64,000 nucleotides of DNA from Utricularia gibba. Lineage: Eukaryota > Streptophyta > Magnoliopsida > Lamiales > Lentibulariaceae. The notes beneath the pieces were generated by a model, which saw only the letters and a list, made by a program, of their open reading frames with translations, searched no databases and was not told the origin of the DNA. The DNA is taken from NCBI GenBank assembly GCA_002189035.1, contig NEEC01000026.1:186001-250000 (forward strand), in the 5' to 3' direction. Shown piece by piece: positions 48,310 to 59,310 of this stretch (within the stretch, counting starts at the first letter, position 1; each line of letters starts with the position of its first letter). Made by a program: the position numbers and the translations under genes.

Positions 48310-49679
48310 AACTTCGAAATTCAAACCATAAATCAAAGACAAATATAATCACATTTATCCTTCTAATTGTTAGTGTATGTGTTCTAAAGACAATCAACTC
48401 ATTGGCAAATCTTATCTTTTGATATTTATTTTGAATTGTGATCAAATTTATATCATTGATAAAATCCTCTACTTGATCTATGTGCTATAGAAATTATGAT
48501 GAGATCATAATGTGAGATTCTTCAAGCACTCATGATCAAGTTAAATCTCCTTGGCTAGGAGTATTTGTGAAATGAGGATATCACAAATACGGATAAGTTG
48601 GCACACATTGAGTTCCCTAAACAGTTTAGGCAATGGTTCTCACAATTGATGTAATGAGATTACTAGAACCTATGTGTGAGTGTCGATTAGAGAATCGATT
48701 CACTGGATGACTCATCTTCGAGATGCTACTATGGGAAGCTAACCAAGTGTCAGTAGCAAGATCTCGAATATGACAGCCGTGCAAGTAAACTTAGACTTGA
48801 GGTCAACAAAGTTATCTTGATCTTAAGCTCACATTTTCGTTCATTATTAATGGGAGCCTAACCATGGCTTGCCTAGTATGGATGAGTAGGGATGTGACTC
48901 CTTAATGTTGGAGATAGTTGATTGATCAATAAAGGATTCATCACTCATGTTAGCAATGAGATCATATCTCAAGTCATTGCATCAAAGCCTAACAGTAAGT
49001 CCTGGGCCCAAGGTAACGACACTCGAATTGTTTGAGTAGGTCATTGAGTGTTAGTGCTTGAATCCAATTATAAGTTCGAAACATCAAAAAGACACACACC
49101 CATGTTCTGGTACCGAATGAGATATAAGTATGATGAAAGCTGTTCATTGCATGGTGGCTGTTCATGGAAAGGTTCAATAAGTTCACCTGATTATTCTTTT
49201 TGTCACATTTGAAGACTAAGTCTTAGCTAAAACCAATGCAAGTCTACAATAAAATACAACAAATCAATAAATAGGTAAATTCGACTACGAACTAGAATAA
49301 GATAATGCAATATCTTAAGGATTTCAAGAGTCACATGATCATTACTATACATATTCCACCCAATCCAACAATCAATCATCTAAGAAATTAAGAGTTCAAT
49401 TCTATTTAAACCTTGGTTTTTTTCTAACTTTTGATATACCTCTAGTTAAGTTTTTTTATGATGAATATCACTATTTTTTCATTGTAGATCTATTCTGGTT
49501 TGATAGGAAATTAGTATAATTACCGAGCTAAGGTAGTATAATAAGTAATAATTATGCACACTCCCTTCTACCTCAAGGCATCATATGTGTTTAGCCACTC
49601 ATATTGAAATAAAATAAAACTAGCACGTAAAGCATCATCCACAACATATTCCTGTTACACCTTGATAAACAAAAAATTC
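48310..49679. other. Non-coding repeat-like DNA (possible copia LTR)
   Basis: The stretch 48,500-49,180 has moderately even base composition with phrases typical of plant copia LTRs ('ggatatcacaaatacggataag', 'tgagatcatatctcaagtcattg'), but no second copy exists in the window. No gene is supported. Confidence 0.4.
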
Positions 49680-50825
49680 ACACGTCGTAAATGTAAACTT
49701 TCCTATCAAATAAATTTATAACCTAATACACATTCAAGCATAAAAAAATTATGAGCATAGTGGACTAGGGTCAAACACAAGGAGCTAGGTGCTTGCTATG
49801 TGAAGGTCAATAGAAGGAATTAATGTCACATTGGTAAAATTGGTCTTAGCTAGGACTAAGGCAGAATTAAAACGAAATACAGTAAAGAAAAGTAATAAGT
49901 TCTAGAGTTCGGTTGTTTTCGGAATGGAATGGGTGATGCCTTGGGACTCCTATGGGATGTATGCTCATCACTAAACAAACTCAAACAAACCACAAATCAT
50001 ACAACTAACTCACAAGATCTAGATCTATCCGGATTCTTGTTTTTCCCCCTAATCTTTGGTCTACCTCTAATTAGGATTGTTAAGTTGGGTTTCACTACTT
50101 CCCCCTCCTGGATCTATCCTAGTTTGTTAAGGAAGTGACGTGACTCATGGATGTTTAGATGTAAAGGTTGATTAACATGTTTCTCCCCTTTTTACCTCAA
50201 GGCACCCCTCCTAAGTACTTAGCCACTCATGCTTAAGGTAAACGAAAGTGGAAAAGAAAACATCACCCACAGTGTGCTCATTTCACAGTCAAATACCAGA
50301 AAACAAACAAGCAAGTAATGTGAAGTGTCAACAAAAACTGAAAAACTTCACTAGCTACTCTTAGCTAGGAGTAATATTCTTCGAAGACATAAAATAATCT
50401 TGAACTTCAGCTTCGTTCCTATTTGTCTTCCTTCTTCTTCCTCCCCAGAAAATGTGTTCGTGAGTCTCCAAGGGGAGATCTCATTTCTCTCTCCAGCTTT
50501 CCCTCTTTTTGTCCAAAATCTCCCTTTTTCCTCCTTGGATTTTGTGTGCACCACTTTTCAGACTTTTGGACTCATCTTCTGCCACTACACTGTGCATGTT
50601 CGGCTCCTTGGATTTGTGTTGCGACCTACACTGCATTGCTCGAATAAAACTATTAGAAGGCTGGGGCTAAATCACAGATTTAGTCCCAACTATGACTAAA
50701 ATCACACAATTACGGTACTTATGCACAAAAATATAAAACTAGGCAGTAAAACTAAATTTTTGTAGCACAATATGAATTTTTTTCATGTACTTAATCACTC
50801 AAAAATATGTGTTATCACATTATGC
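49680..50825 (-). repeat. Family B LTR, 3' LTR of the minus-strand Athila-like element
   Basis: The minus strand starts TGATAACACATATTTTTGAG at about 50,825 and runs to about 49,680. It aligns with the LTRs at 32,955-34,120 and 38,640-39,740. It lies downstream (on the minus strand) of the ATHILA-type ORF and its 3' untranslated part (50,826-51,717), the order expected for the 3' LTR. No 5' LTR for this element remains in the window. Confidence 0.75.
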
Positions 50826-51717
50826 TACAACGACACTAGACTTGTCCTCAAGTCCTAACTAAGACTAGTAGGAGGTAAGCAATTGAGGGATTTCCAAACA
50901 GCCATGCAAACGCTTAACATTTAAGTCCAGAATACAAGAATTTAAAGAGTGTTAGTGTGCAAGACGGGTAATCACTCAAGCATACATGTGAATTTCATCA
51001 AAATAAGTCCCTTCAAAGATTAAATAAGCTAACATGACACAATTAGGCTTTCAAAGGGATACTGGTGGTCTCTTTTCATTTCTTCTTCTCTTCACTTTTT
51101 TTTTTCATTTGTACAGAAATCAAGAGTAGGGAAAGTTTCAAGCTTAACTCAGGCAATTTTCGCTCCCCTCCTTTATATATGGAGTGTGGGCCAGGCACTC
51201 CTCTCCTGAGGGTTTCCTACTACTCTGAGTCATTCTCATAACCTCCCTTCTCTCTTTACTCTGTTGTCTACACACGCTTTTCAATTGTGTGTTGCTTTTG
51301 AAGACATGGGGTCTCATCTCTTTTTTTATGATGATGCTTTTCTAACCTCCTCTCTTTTTTTTTCATCTCTCAATAAGCCTTTCGACCACCAGTATCCATG
51401 AAAGAACCAAATATGTCAGCTTGCACAAAAAAATCTCGATTGCACAAATCAGAGTCTATCACACATGGTGCTACCTCACAAAGATAAGTCGGTTAAAAGT
51501 CATGCTCACAGGTGTATAAATGATTAAAACAAATTCATGCATCATGTACTTCATGAAAAGCATCACGCATGCATATGAAAATTCCTCAATTAGCTTGCAA
51601 AATTCTCCTGATCCTAGTACCGAACTACTAAATTACTCCTAACTTAGACTAAGACCCCAAAAATAAAAATAAAAATAAAAATAAAAATAAAAATAAAACT
51701 AAGGCAATGCAGCGATG

Positions 51718-52946
51718 TTACTTGGTCAGGGAGGAGTACTTCACTCCCTGTTTTAGTTCATTCACTTCCCTTAGCAAATTCCCGAGCCTATCATATATTA
51801 TGTCAATCCTTTTAGTCCAGCAGAAAACTTTCTTGTTCCTTTGGGTCATGGCTGTCTGGGTTTTTCCTTTTCCCTTAACTAGAGGTGCCTCCCCACAAAG
51901 TCCGCAAGAGACTTAAAAACAAATCCACTTCCTCGTGCACGAATCAATCCAGCAGTTCTAAGAAAATGAGCATTAAGAGGGGCTAACCTTGTTTTTACAT
52001 GCAAAAATTCCAACTCAGAAATTTTATCAGAGCATAAACTTTGGACAAGAAAAGTAATGACATTGCCGAATCCAAGATGGTTTATAGTATTCTTCCGATA
52101 TTCCCTATTCATTCGTTCTGCTAAAATTGCCCCTAAATTCAAGGGTTTCTTGCGCAACAAGCACCATATGACAAACAAATCACGCTTGTACAGAGAATTA
52201 AATCCAAAGGCCCTTCTAAATAGCACAACAGAAACAAGCAAGTGAACATATCGCATAGCAGGGTCTGTAAATAAATCAGCTTTCATCCCTTTGGATTTAA
52301 ATTCTATCACATGTTGATCAGTTAAAATTTCATAAACCTTTTCAGCATTAAAATCATCAAGGTAATCAAACAATGAAGTAGCAAATTCATGGGATTCAAT
52401 ATGCTTTTCTGTACAAAATCCTAAAGCTACATTCCATTCAGCAATTGATAATGAGAAATTCTTTCCTAGCAATTTAAATGTAATGGCTGATGGTGCAATC
52501 ACACTTTCTGGTTTCTCATAACAAAAGGTAGAAACAAATTCATACATCAATTCAACATAAGAAGGACGGTTCAAATCACATAAAGCAAGCAACGCAGAAT
52601 CCTCTAAAATTGAATGAACTTCAGTAATTATGCCCAATTCTACCAATATTTCGAAATCTATGACCCTACAAGGCAGCACCCTTGCCCCTTTTACCTCATT
52701 GTACCTGGCTGTGAATTCTTCTTCATCAAAGTGTAGGTACTTGAGGTTGAGCATTTTTGCATGTTGCTTGAAATAGGGGATGCCCTTGCTGGTCATTTTC
52801 CGCTGTGATTTCCCTTTCTCTTCCTCTTCAACCCTACCTGAACTCAAGAACAATGAAATGTTTGAAACAAGATGAACATTACAATGGAATTTACCCCCAA
52901 ATTCACCAAGCGTTTGAGGGTAAATTTGTAAAATCCTGAAAATCAA
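51718..52946 (-). pseudogene. ATHILA-type ORF of the minus-strand element
   Basis: An open frame of 355 codons (52,946-51,879) matches the plant retrotransposon ATHILA ORF type as I recall it: MTSKGIPYFKQHAKMLNLKY, RYNEVKGARVLPCRVIDFE, AEWNVALGFCTEKHIES, LVSVVLFRRAFGFNSLYKRD. It is interrupted by one frame change near 51,890. The other frame then continues as TQTAMTQRNKKVFCW and closes with IDIIYDRLGNLLREVNELKQ before the TAA at 51,718. The ORF's role in Athila elements is unknown. Apart from one shift it is nearly intact, suggesting a fairly young copy. Confidence 0.8.
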
Positions 52947-53007
52947 CCGTTCCCCTGTACTTATCTCTCCTGTAACCGTAGATTAATTTCCCATTTTGCA
53001 ACAGGAA

Positions 53008-54312
53008 TGTTAAGTGTCATTTTCTAGTTATTATTTAAGTATTATTATGTATTAATTAAGTGCTAAGTCGCCCAATTATGAGTCTTATTATTAAGTATTT
53101 GATTTTTACTAGAAAATTCCTATTTTCCCATTTTGTGTATATTTTATGCATTTTTTCTCACACTTTGACCGAGGCATGTCAGGAGACTGTCAGGAGTGTT
53201 GCAGGAGTATTGCAGGTGGTCAGACTCTGAGTTTTCGTGCCTTGTACGCAAGTTGGAATGATTGTGGGCGGAAGACTGACACTGTTTAAGGCCCATGACT
53301 TACGGCATGTCAGAGTCTGCAGCAATTATTGGGCGCAAACTTGCATGCAAAGAAAGTCTATTGGCGTACGCAAGACAGAAGGAATGATGGGAAGGGGACC
53401 CAAAGGAGTTAATGCACGTGGGAAGTCATATAAAAGCCACTTGGAGCACTTAGTTTAGAACTTTTGAACAATTTCTCTTGTACTTAGAACTTTTGAGTTC
53501 TTCCTCCCCTCAAGGGGGGAGAACACTTAGCTTCCTTTTCGTTTCTGTTTCTATGGCCCTTTTGGGCTAAAAACCTTGAGTTTCTAGGAAGTAGATGAAG
53601 TTTCCTTCCAAGTCCTGAACAATACACTCGGTTCTTCACTGAATTCCATTCGGATTCCGCATACTTCCACGCGTCTTGTTACAGTCTTTCTGTAACGACT
53701 CTTAGTCAACGTCCATGAGTAGCAGGCCACTTCTCGCGAATTTTGGTGAAGATCAAGGTGAAGAGCACCAACTCCAACCCTGCTGGTTTGAGGGAAGTAG
53801 CAGATTGTTTGTGGCCTAGGTACCACGACAGTGGACAGGTTGTGACCTCGGACCTGCCACTGGCCATTGGCAACAGCTGGGCACACGCGCACAATTCGGT
53901 TTTGAAGGCAATCGAAGACAACCCTCTTGTCTTCCTAATCGTCCAAGGGGGAATCACATGAGGCTATTCCCGTGCCTCCTTGTCAATCAGAGTGTAAGGG
54001 AGAGTAGGCTATTCCTTGCTCCTATAACCAACTATTCGGAAGAAATCAGTGAAAACCGAGGCAAGGACAGACAAAGGAAGGAGATGGAGTCTTATTCCCA
54101 AGAATTGCGTCCCGTAGTCAAGGCCCATTACTTAGGTTGTATCTTTCATTTCTACATCTTAAAAACCCCCTTTTACATAACCGTGACAATTTGTAGAAGT
54201 TGCTTGCAAACACTTTTCACGAAAAACAACTCGAGATCGATACTCGTACTACGCTTTCTAGTGTTTTACGTTTTAAAATATTTAAAATTTGTTGAGGAAA
54301 CGACACGCAACA
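53008..54312 (+). mobile_element. Solo LTR, family C, nested in the Athila-like element
   Basis: It starts TGTTAAGTGTCATTTTCTAG and ends GACACGCAACA, 1,305 bp, flanked by the direct repeat AGGAA (53,003-53,007 and 54,313-54,317). It aligns with the copies at 40,862 and 42,277. It sits between the protease-containing ORF and the ATHILA-type ORF of the minus-strand element and is therefore younger than that element. Confidence 0.92.
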
Positions 54313-54509
54313 AGGAACACAGCAAAAACTCTCCAAAATAACTCCTAGCTAAGTCTAAAAGTGCAAAAATAAAATGACAGGAAAATAAAACTAATAGAAA
54401 TTAAACTTGAGTTGCCTCCCAAGAGCGTCCTTGTTTCCAGTCCTGTTCTAGACTTTCTTTGAGGCTACGTTTTTGTTACATCTTTCAATACCATATCATC
54501 ACCAACGTC

Positions 54510-56246
54510 CTAGGCCTCATTCTGAAAAGTTTTACAAGAATTGTTCAACATTTTGAATACTCCATCTTTGCATCTCCTCCACCAATATGGATCGTCCCAC
54601 ACGTCAGATTTTTCATCATTGAAATACATGTTCTTGTCATTGCATCTGTCTCCAACTGGTACAATTCCTGCAGCAATGAAATTAAAAATATCAGTAGAAC
54701 CTCGTTCCCAAGTTATAGTCTTACCTAGGAGTAACTGTTCATCGGGATATGTTTCTGCAATCATGTAAGCATCTTCAAGTCCATCAATTTTCCTGAAATA
54801 ATTAACACAAACATTCTCCCCTTCAACCTTATCCAAAATTTCCTTTGGATCTTGGGTGAATCCTTCAAATAATGTTGATTCTTGGTCCAACATAAGACTA
54901 ACACTGAAATTTTTCTTCTCAACATCAACCAAAACCAGTTTCGTGTGAGCTAGAGAAGACTTGAAATTCACATATTTGTCTTCTGATTCACGTTCTATAG
55001 CATTCAAATGCCCCATATTCACCTCAATATTTGGTTCTTCAACAAAGCCTTCTTTATATCCATTTTCCTTTTTGTCATCTTCTCTCTCTATATGTTCTTC
55101 AACTAATTCATCCATGATGTCCACTGAGCATACACTCTCAAAATCGCTGGGATAATTGTTCACTTCCTTCATGTTCAGCGTAATCTTTTCTTTATCAAAG
55201 GATAACTCAATTGTACCCATCTTCACATTAATTATAGCATTGGAAGTGCTCAAGAAGGGTCTTCCAAGGATGATGGTCGTATCCTTTGAACTTCCAGCAG
55301 GCATATTCACCACATAAAAGTCTGCTGGGAACACTAGCTGCTCAATCTTCACAAGAACATCTTCAACAAAGCCTTTTGGAGAAATAATTCTTCGGTCAGC
55401 AAGCTCAATTTGCACTCCTGAGGCTTTTAGAGGTCCTAACCTGAGAGTCTCATATACAGAAAATGACATCACGTTTATAGAGGCTCCCAGGTCAGCCATT
55501 GCTCTCCTAATGTTCAAGTCACCTATTTTGCAAGGAATAAAAAATGTACCCGGATCCTTGCATTTTTCTGGAAGTTTTTGGGTGAGGAAGGTTGAACAAT
55601 TCTCACTTAAAAATACCTTCCCTTTTTCCTTCATCTTGGGCTTGGACATGCAAAGGTGCTTCAAATATTTGACACTTCGTGGCACCATGGAAATATAGTC
55701 CAAAATATTCAAATTAAGTTGATTATTACCCAAGACCTTCAAAATCTTCTCCTTCTCATCTTGTTCTTCTTTTGTCTCCAACTTATCAGAAAGAAGTGGT
55801 TCAGTAATCTCTTCTTTAGTAAGTTCTCGATGAGCCATCACTTCTTTCTTGTCCCCAACCGCAACACAAAATTCCTGTTTCTCATCAGTTTTAGTCCTAG
55901 ATTGGACTAAATTCCCGTTTGGCTTCCCCTTTATGTTCCTCAATGTCATTGGGCTGCAATTCATTCTTCCACCAGAATTTGAATATGACGTTGTTGGCTC
56001 TCCTTTCTTCTTTAATTCTCCAAGCTCCAATGCCAATTGAGTCACTTGAGTCTCCAAATTCTTGATGGCTTGTCGATTCTCCACTTCATTTTTGGTTGAT
56101 TGCACCATGAACATTTTCAACATCTCTTCTAAAGAGTTCCCAGAATTTCCTCCAGCATTATGTTGGTTTGGAGACTGAAATTGTTGTTGCATCTGCTGGT
56201 TTGCCCTGCAAAATTGTGGAGCTTGATAAGAACGTTGCTGTTGCTC
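54510..56246 (-). pseudogene. Athila-like protease ORF fused to a pol linker, RT deleted
   Basis: After the gag stop (TAG at 56,249-56,247) the same frame stays open for about 578 codons. Order: Gln-rich start (EQQQRSYQAP), a coiled coil (ENRQAIKNLETQVTQLALEL), a linker, and an aspartic protease (MADLGASINVMSFSVYETLR; later IILGRPFLSTSNAIINV and MGTIELSF). Then, without RT or RNase H, it jumps to AYMIAETYPDEQLL and SDVWDDPYWWRRCKDGVF. That resembles the linker between RNase H and integrase in Athila/Tat pol. The integrase core is absent. The large catalytic deletion is in frame, leaving one long gag-protease-linker protein. Stops are few, unlike in the plus-strand copy. Confidence 0.85.
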
Positions 56247-56990
56247 CTAGAAATTTTTCTGAAATCCTTGCTGTCCAGCTGATGAACTCTCACCCTTGTA
56301 AGAATTATCACTATTACTCCATCTGAAATTTGGATGATCCCTCCATCCAGGATTGTCAATGCTTGAATAGAGATCATATTTCTTCCTTTGTGGCTCCAAA
56401 TATCCCATTGCTTTCACGTGCTCTTCTTCCATCAATTCGGGACATTTATCAGCAATGTATCCCATTCTGTGGCAGTTCCCGCAGGGCATGTTCTTAGCTT
56501 GGAATAAAAAGAGTTCCTTCATCATCTCATACATGGTTGCCACATTTTTCGTTAGCTCACTTTTTGATGACTTTGGCTTGCATTCCAGCTCATATACTCT
56601 TCTATTCGAGGCCTGTTTTCTGATTATGTGTCTGGAGTGCTCAGCCAACTCCTCAAGTAATGCAAGAGCTTCCGTGGGAGTTTTTTTTCTCAAAAACCCA
56701 CCTGCTGCAGAATCCATCATGGCCCTATTTGTGCATAGAAGACCATCATAAAAATACTTGACCAATGCAATGGTCTGAAATCCATGGTGTGGACAGGAGC
56801 CTAGCAGGTGATTAAAACGCTTCCAATATTCATGTAAAGATTCACCATTTGACTGCTCAATATCACTAATCTCCTTCCTTATTTCTTCAGCTTTTGAAGC
56901 AGGGAAATATTTGCTGAGAAATACTTTCTTCATCCCATTCCAATTCGTGATACTTCTAGGCTTCAAAGAGTTTAACCACGTTATTTGGGG
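56247..56990 (-). pseudogene. Athila-like gag, 5' truncated
   Basis: The gag core is open from the truncation point near 56,990 (WLNSLKPRSITNW) through KKVFLSKYFPASKAEEIRKE, ESLHEYWKRFNHLLGSCPHH, a coiled coil and the knuckle CGNCHRMGYIADKC, where the His of CCHC is Tyr. It ends SSAGQQGFQKNF followed by TAG. The N-terminal third of gag and the 5' LTR are gone; the break is about 230 bp upstream of the reductase gene. The knuckle substitution is a single C-to-T-type change. Confidence 0.85.
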
Positions 56991-57220
56991 ACGAATGAAT
57001 GATCAAGTGTACTCCTCAACTTGGTATGCAAAATTCCAAAAAATTCGGGACCATTTATCAACTTCGGAGATCAATTTTTTCATCAAGGACGAATCCTGTT
57101 TTATGGGGACTCATTTTGACTTCAAGTAAAACATTTAATACAATTTTCCCATTAAATATGCGCCATGCTCAAGGCGCAAGTGATTTGTGGATACACAGAC
57201 AGACAGACAGACAGACGCAA
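56991..57220 (+). promoter_or_regulatory. Upstream region of the reductase gene
   Basis: About 230 bp between the truncated gag and the ATG. It contains an AT-rich stretch with ATTAAATAT (about 57,152-57,160) as the only TATA-like motif and an (AGAC)n run at 57,196-57,215 just before the start codon. If the gene is expressed, much of its original promoter may have been cut off by the transposon junction. This is inference. Confidence 0.45.
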
Positions 57221-58440
57221 ATGGAAGCAGGAACAGGCAGAATCTGCGTCACCGGAGCCACGGGGTTCATCGCTTCATGGACCGTCAAGTGCCTTCTCGA
57301 ACACGGCTACTCAGTTAACGCTACAACAAGAACTGCCGCAGGTACCCTCGCATTTCCTCCTCTCCAATCCAATCTTTCATGAAACCTCTTTTTTCTTGTT
57401 CAGCGGGAGCCGGTGGTGAAACCAAAAGGGATCTCACCTACCTCACAAGCCTCCCTGGAGCAGCGGAGCGCCTAAGGATTTTCCATGCCGATCTCCACGA
57501 CCCACAATCATTTGTACCTGCGATTGAAGGATGCATCGGGGTTTTTCACATGGCTCATCCCTTGGACATCCCATCCGAGGACTCGGAGATCCACCATTTC
57601 ACCGCAGCCGTTAAGGGAATCCTCAACGCCTGTGCAGATTCTAAAACTGTCAAAAGAGTGGTGTTCACATCAAGTGTTTCCGCATTTGCTTTCCCCTTCC
57701 CGCCTGCTGCTAATAGCAGCATCTTTGATGAGAGTTGTTGGAGTGACCTGGACACCGTGAGGAGGCTGAAAGTGTCCCTGGGGCCTTATGTCGTCACCAA
57801 GACCATAACTGAAAAACTGGCTCTGGAACTTGCTGCAGATCTGGGGTTGAATCTTGTCTCAGTTGGCCCAAGTTGGGTCACTGGCCCCTTCCTCTGCCCC
57901 TACCTTCCATTTTCTGTTCAAGCATCCTTGGCCTTGATCTGTGGTATGGTACTCTTCTCACGCTGAAATTATGAATGGCTTTTAGAGATGAGATTGTGAA
58001 GCGTGGAAGGAATTCTTGACCAGGGATTGAAGAGGCGTACATGTGTCTCAAGGATATTAGCCTCGTTCATGTGGAGGATGTAGCCAGAGCACACATTCAT
58101 CTCTTTGAACATCCTGAGGCAAAGGGCCAGCGATATCTCTGTGCTGCGGTCGATGCTTCCATTGAGGAACTCCATGAGTTGATTTCAAGGAAATACCCGC
58201 AGTATAAGCTTCCAAATCCAGAGTGAGTGCACAACGTGATTCCTCTCCTAACAAGGGACTTTCTTTTTTCTTGATAACAAGTATGTTTTTTCGTGCAGAT
58301 CTTGGGAGGGCCTTCTTTCAGTTAAAACTGCAGGCGCTTCCACCAGAAAGCTGCTCGAAACTGGATTCAAGTACAAGTATGGACTGGAAGAAATGCTTGA
58401 CGCAGCCGTTGAATGTGCCAAGGCCAAAGGCTTCCTGTAG
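57221..58440 (+). CDS. NAD(P)H-dependent reductase, dihydroflavonol/vestitone-reductase-like
   Basis: An extended short-chain dehydrogenase of the plant DFR/vestitone reductase/anthocyanidin reductase group, which reduces phenylpropanoid or flavonoid carbonyls in the cytosol. The exact substrate cannot be told. Exons 57221-57341, 57404-57943, 58024-58222 and 58299-58440 join in frame to 333 aa, the usual length. The cofactor motif VTGATGFIASW is at residues 10-20; the third Gly is Ala, as is common in this group. The catalytic Ser lies in VVFTSSVSAF (about 127-136), with Tyr169 and Lys173 in PYVVTKT. HVEDVARAHIHLFEHPEAKG is the conserved block of exon 3, and the C-terminus ends AKAKGFL. The acceptor of exon 3 (58,023) was chosen because the alternative upstream AG leads to a stop. 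No inactivating change is seen. It stands alone between transposon debris and an XDH fragment. Confidence 0.9.
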
Positions 58441-58653
58441 CTGCCTGCAGCTCCTCCCATTTGAATGATGATTTGTCGTAATAACAACGAGTATTACTTT
58501 ACACAGACATTGGGTTGCAAGTGGGAGTCACGTTGTAACATTATTGTTTAAACAAGAGATGCATACATGAAAGACCAAGCATATAGCAGCTAATACTGGA
58601 AAGGAACACATTCACAGCGTGATGAGGCATGATGGGGTGGGTGGCAGGCTGGC

Positions 58654-58898
58654 CTAGATGCTGATGTGGGGGCGAAAATGCAGGTCGCCGACGAAGTTTC
58701 TGGTGATCTGGTCGACGCAAGCCATCCGTATTCGTTCGGGAGTCGCAGGAGTGTCCAGAGGAAACCACTCAGTAAGGCCTTCTTCTGTCCTTGCTGCGAT
58801 TATAGCGTCCTTTATGGCGAAGAAAACACAAGCCGCCAGGAAAAATGGGGGCTCTCCCACAGCTTTGCTTGAGTGTACCGCCTTGGGATTAGTGCTTC
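58654..58898 (-). pseudogene. Xanthine dehydrogenase last exon, isolated fragment
   Basis: Minus-strand exon from the acceptor at 58,899 to the stop at 58,654, 81 codons. The translation contains [45 protein letters not shown] and LHFRPHISI. This is the extreme C-terminus of the molybdopterin domain of plant xanthine dehydrogenase, a purine-catabolism enzyme of about 1,350 aa. The open frame is undamaged and phase at the acceptor fits a preceding Gly codon, but no other XDH exon follows. After about 160 bp of intron-like DNA the sequence switches to a copy of the RRM-gene promoter (59,060). It converges on the reductase gene, 213 bp between stops. It is a truncated gene end, not a working gene. 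Confidence 0.88.
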
Positions 58899-59059
58899 CT
58901 GTAATTCCAACACGTTCAGTTTACATCAATCACACTCCTTTCTTCCCCCCACTCCCGATCAGCATGAAAAAAAGACCCAGCCCTCACACCAGTTGATGCT
59001 TTTGTATATCATGGACTTGTCCTTTGTCAACGAAATGCAGAAGCAACGTAATTACCTTT

Positions 59060-59310
59060 AATTTGAAGCCCAAAACGACGCAACAGGGCGCGGATGAAAC
59101 CAGTGAAAAGGAATCGATGATCCTAAAGCCATAGGAAAGAAGAGAGAACTCGACTTTACCCCCGGAGATACATGTTTCTGGAATCTGGATTACTGGAAAA
59201 TATGGTTCCTGCCACGTTCGGAGGCTCCCCTAATTCCCTTCCCCGTTCTGACTAAAACGACGTCGTCCGAGACACCTAATCCTCCCTCCTTTTTCTTTAA
59301 TTACTGATTT
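59060..59310 (-). repeat. Displaced copy of the RRM gene first exon and promoter
   Basis: About 251 bp matching 28,824-29,076 in the same orientation. It includes part of intron 1, the first exon (ATG at 59,173, donor GT at 59,059 on the minus strand counted from 59,060) and the promoter with its ACGACGTCGT motif. The tract before the donor has five Cs on the plus strand (59,159-59,163) against four in the resident gene, so here the exon carries MYLR plus two bases. There is no downstream exon 2, so it cannot make the protein. Confidence 0.9.
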
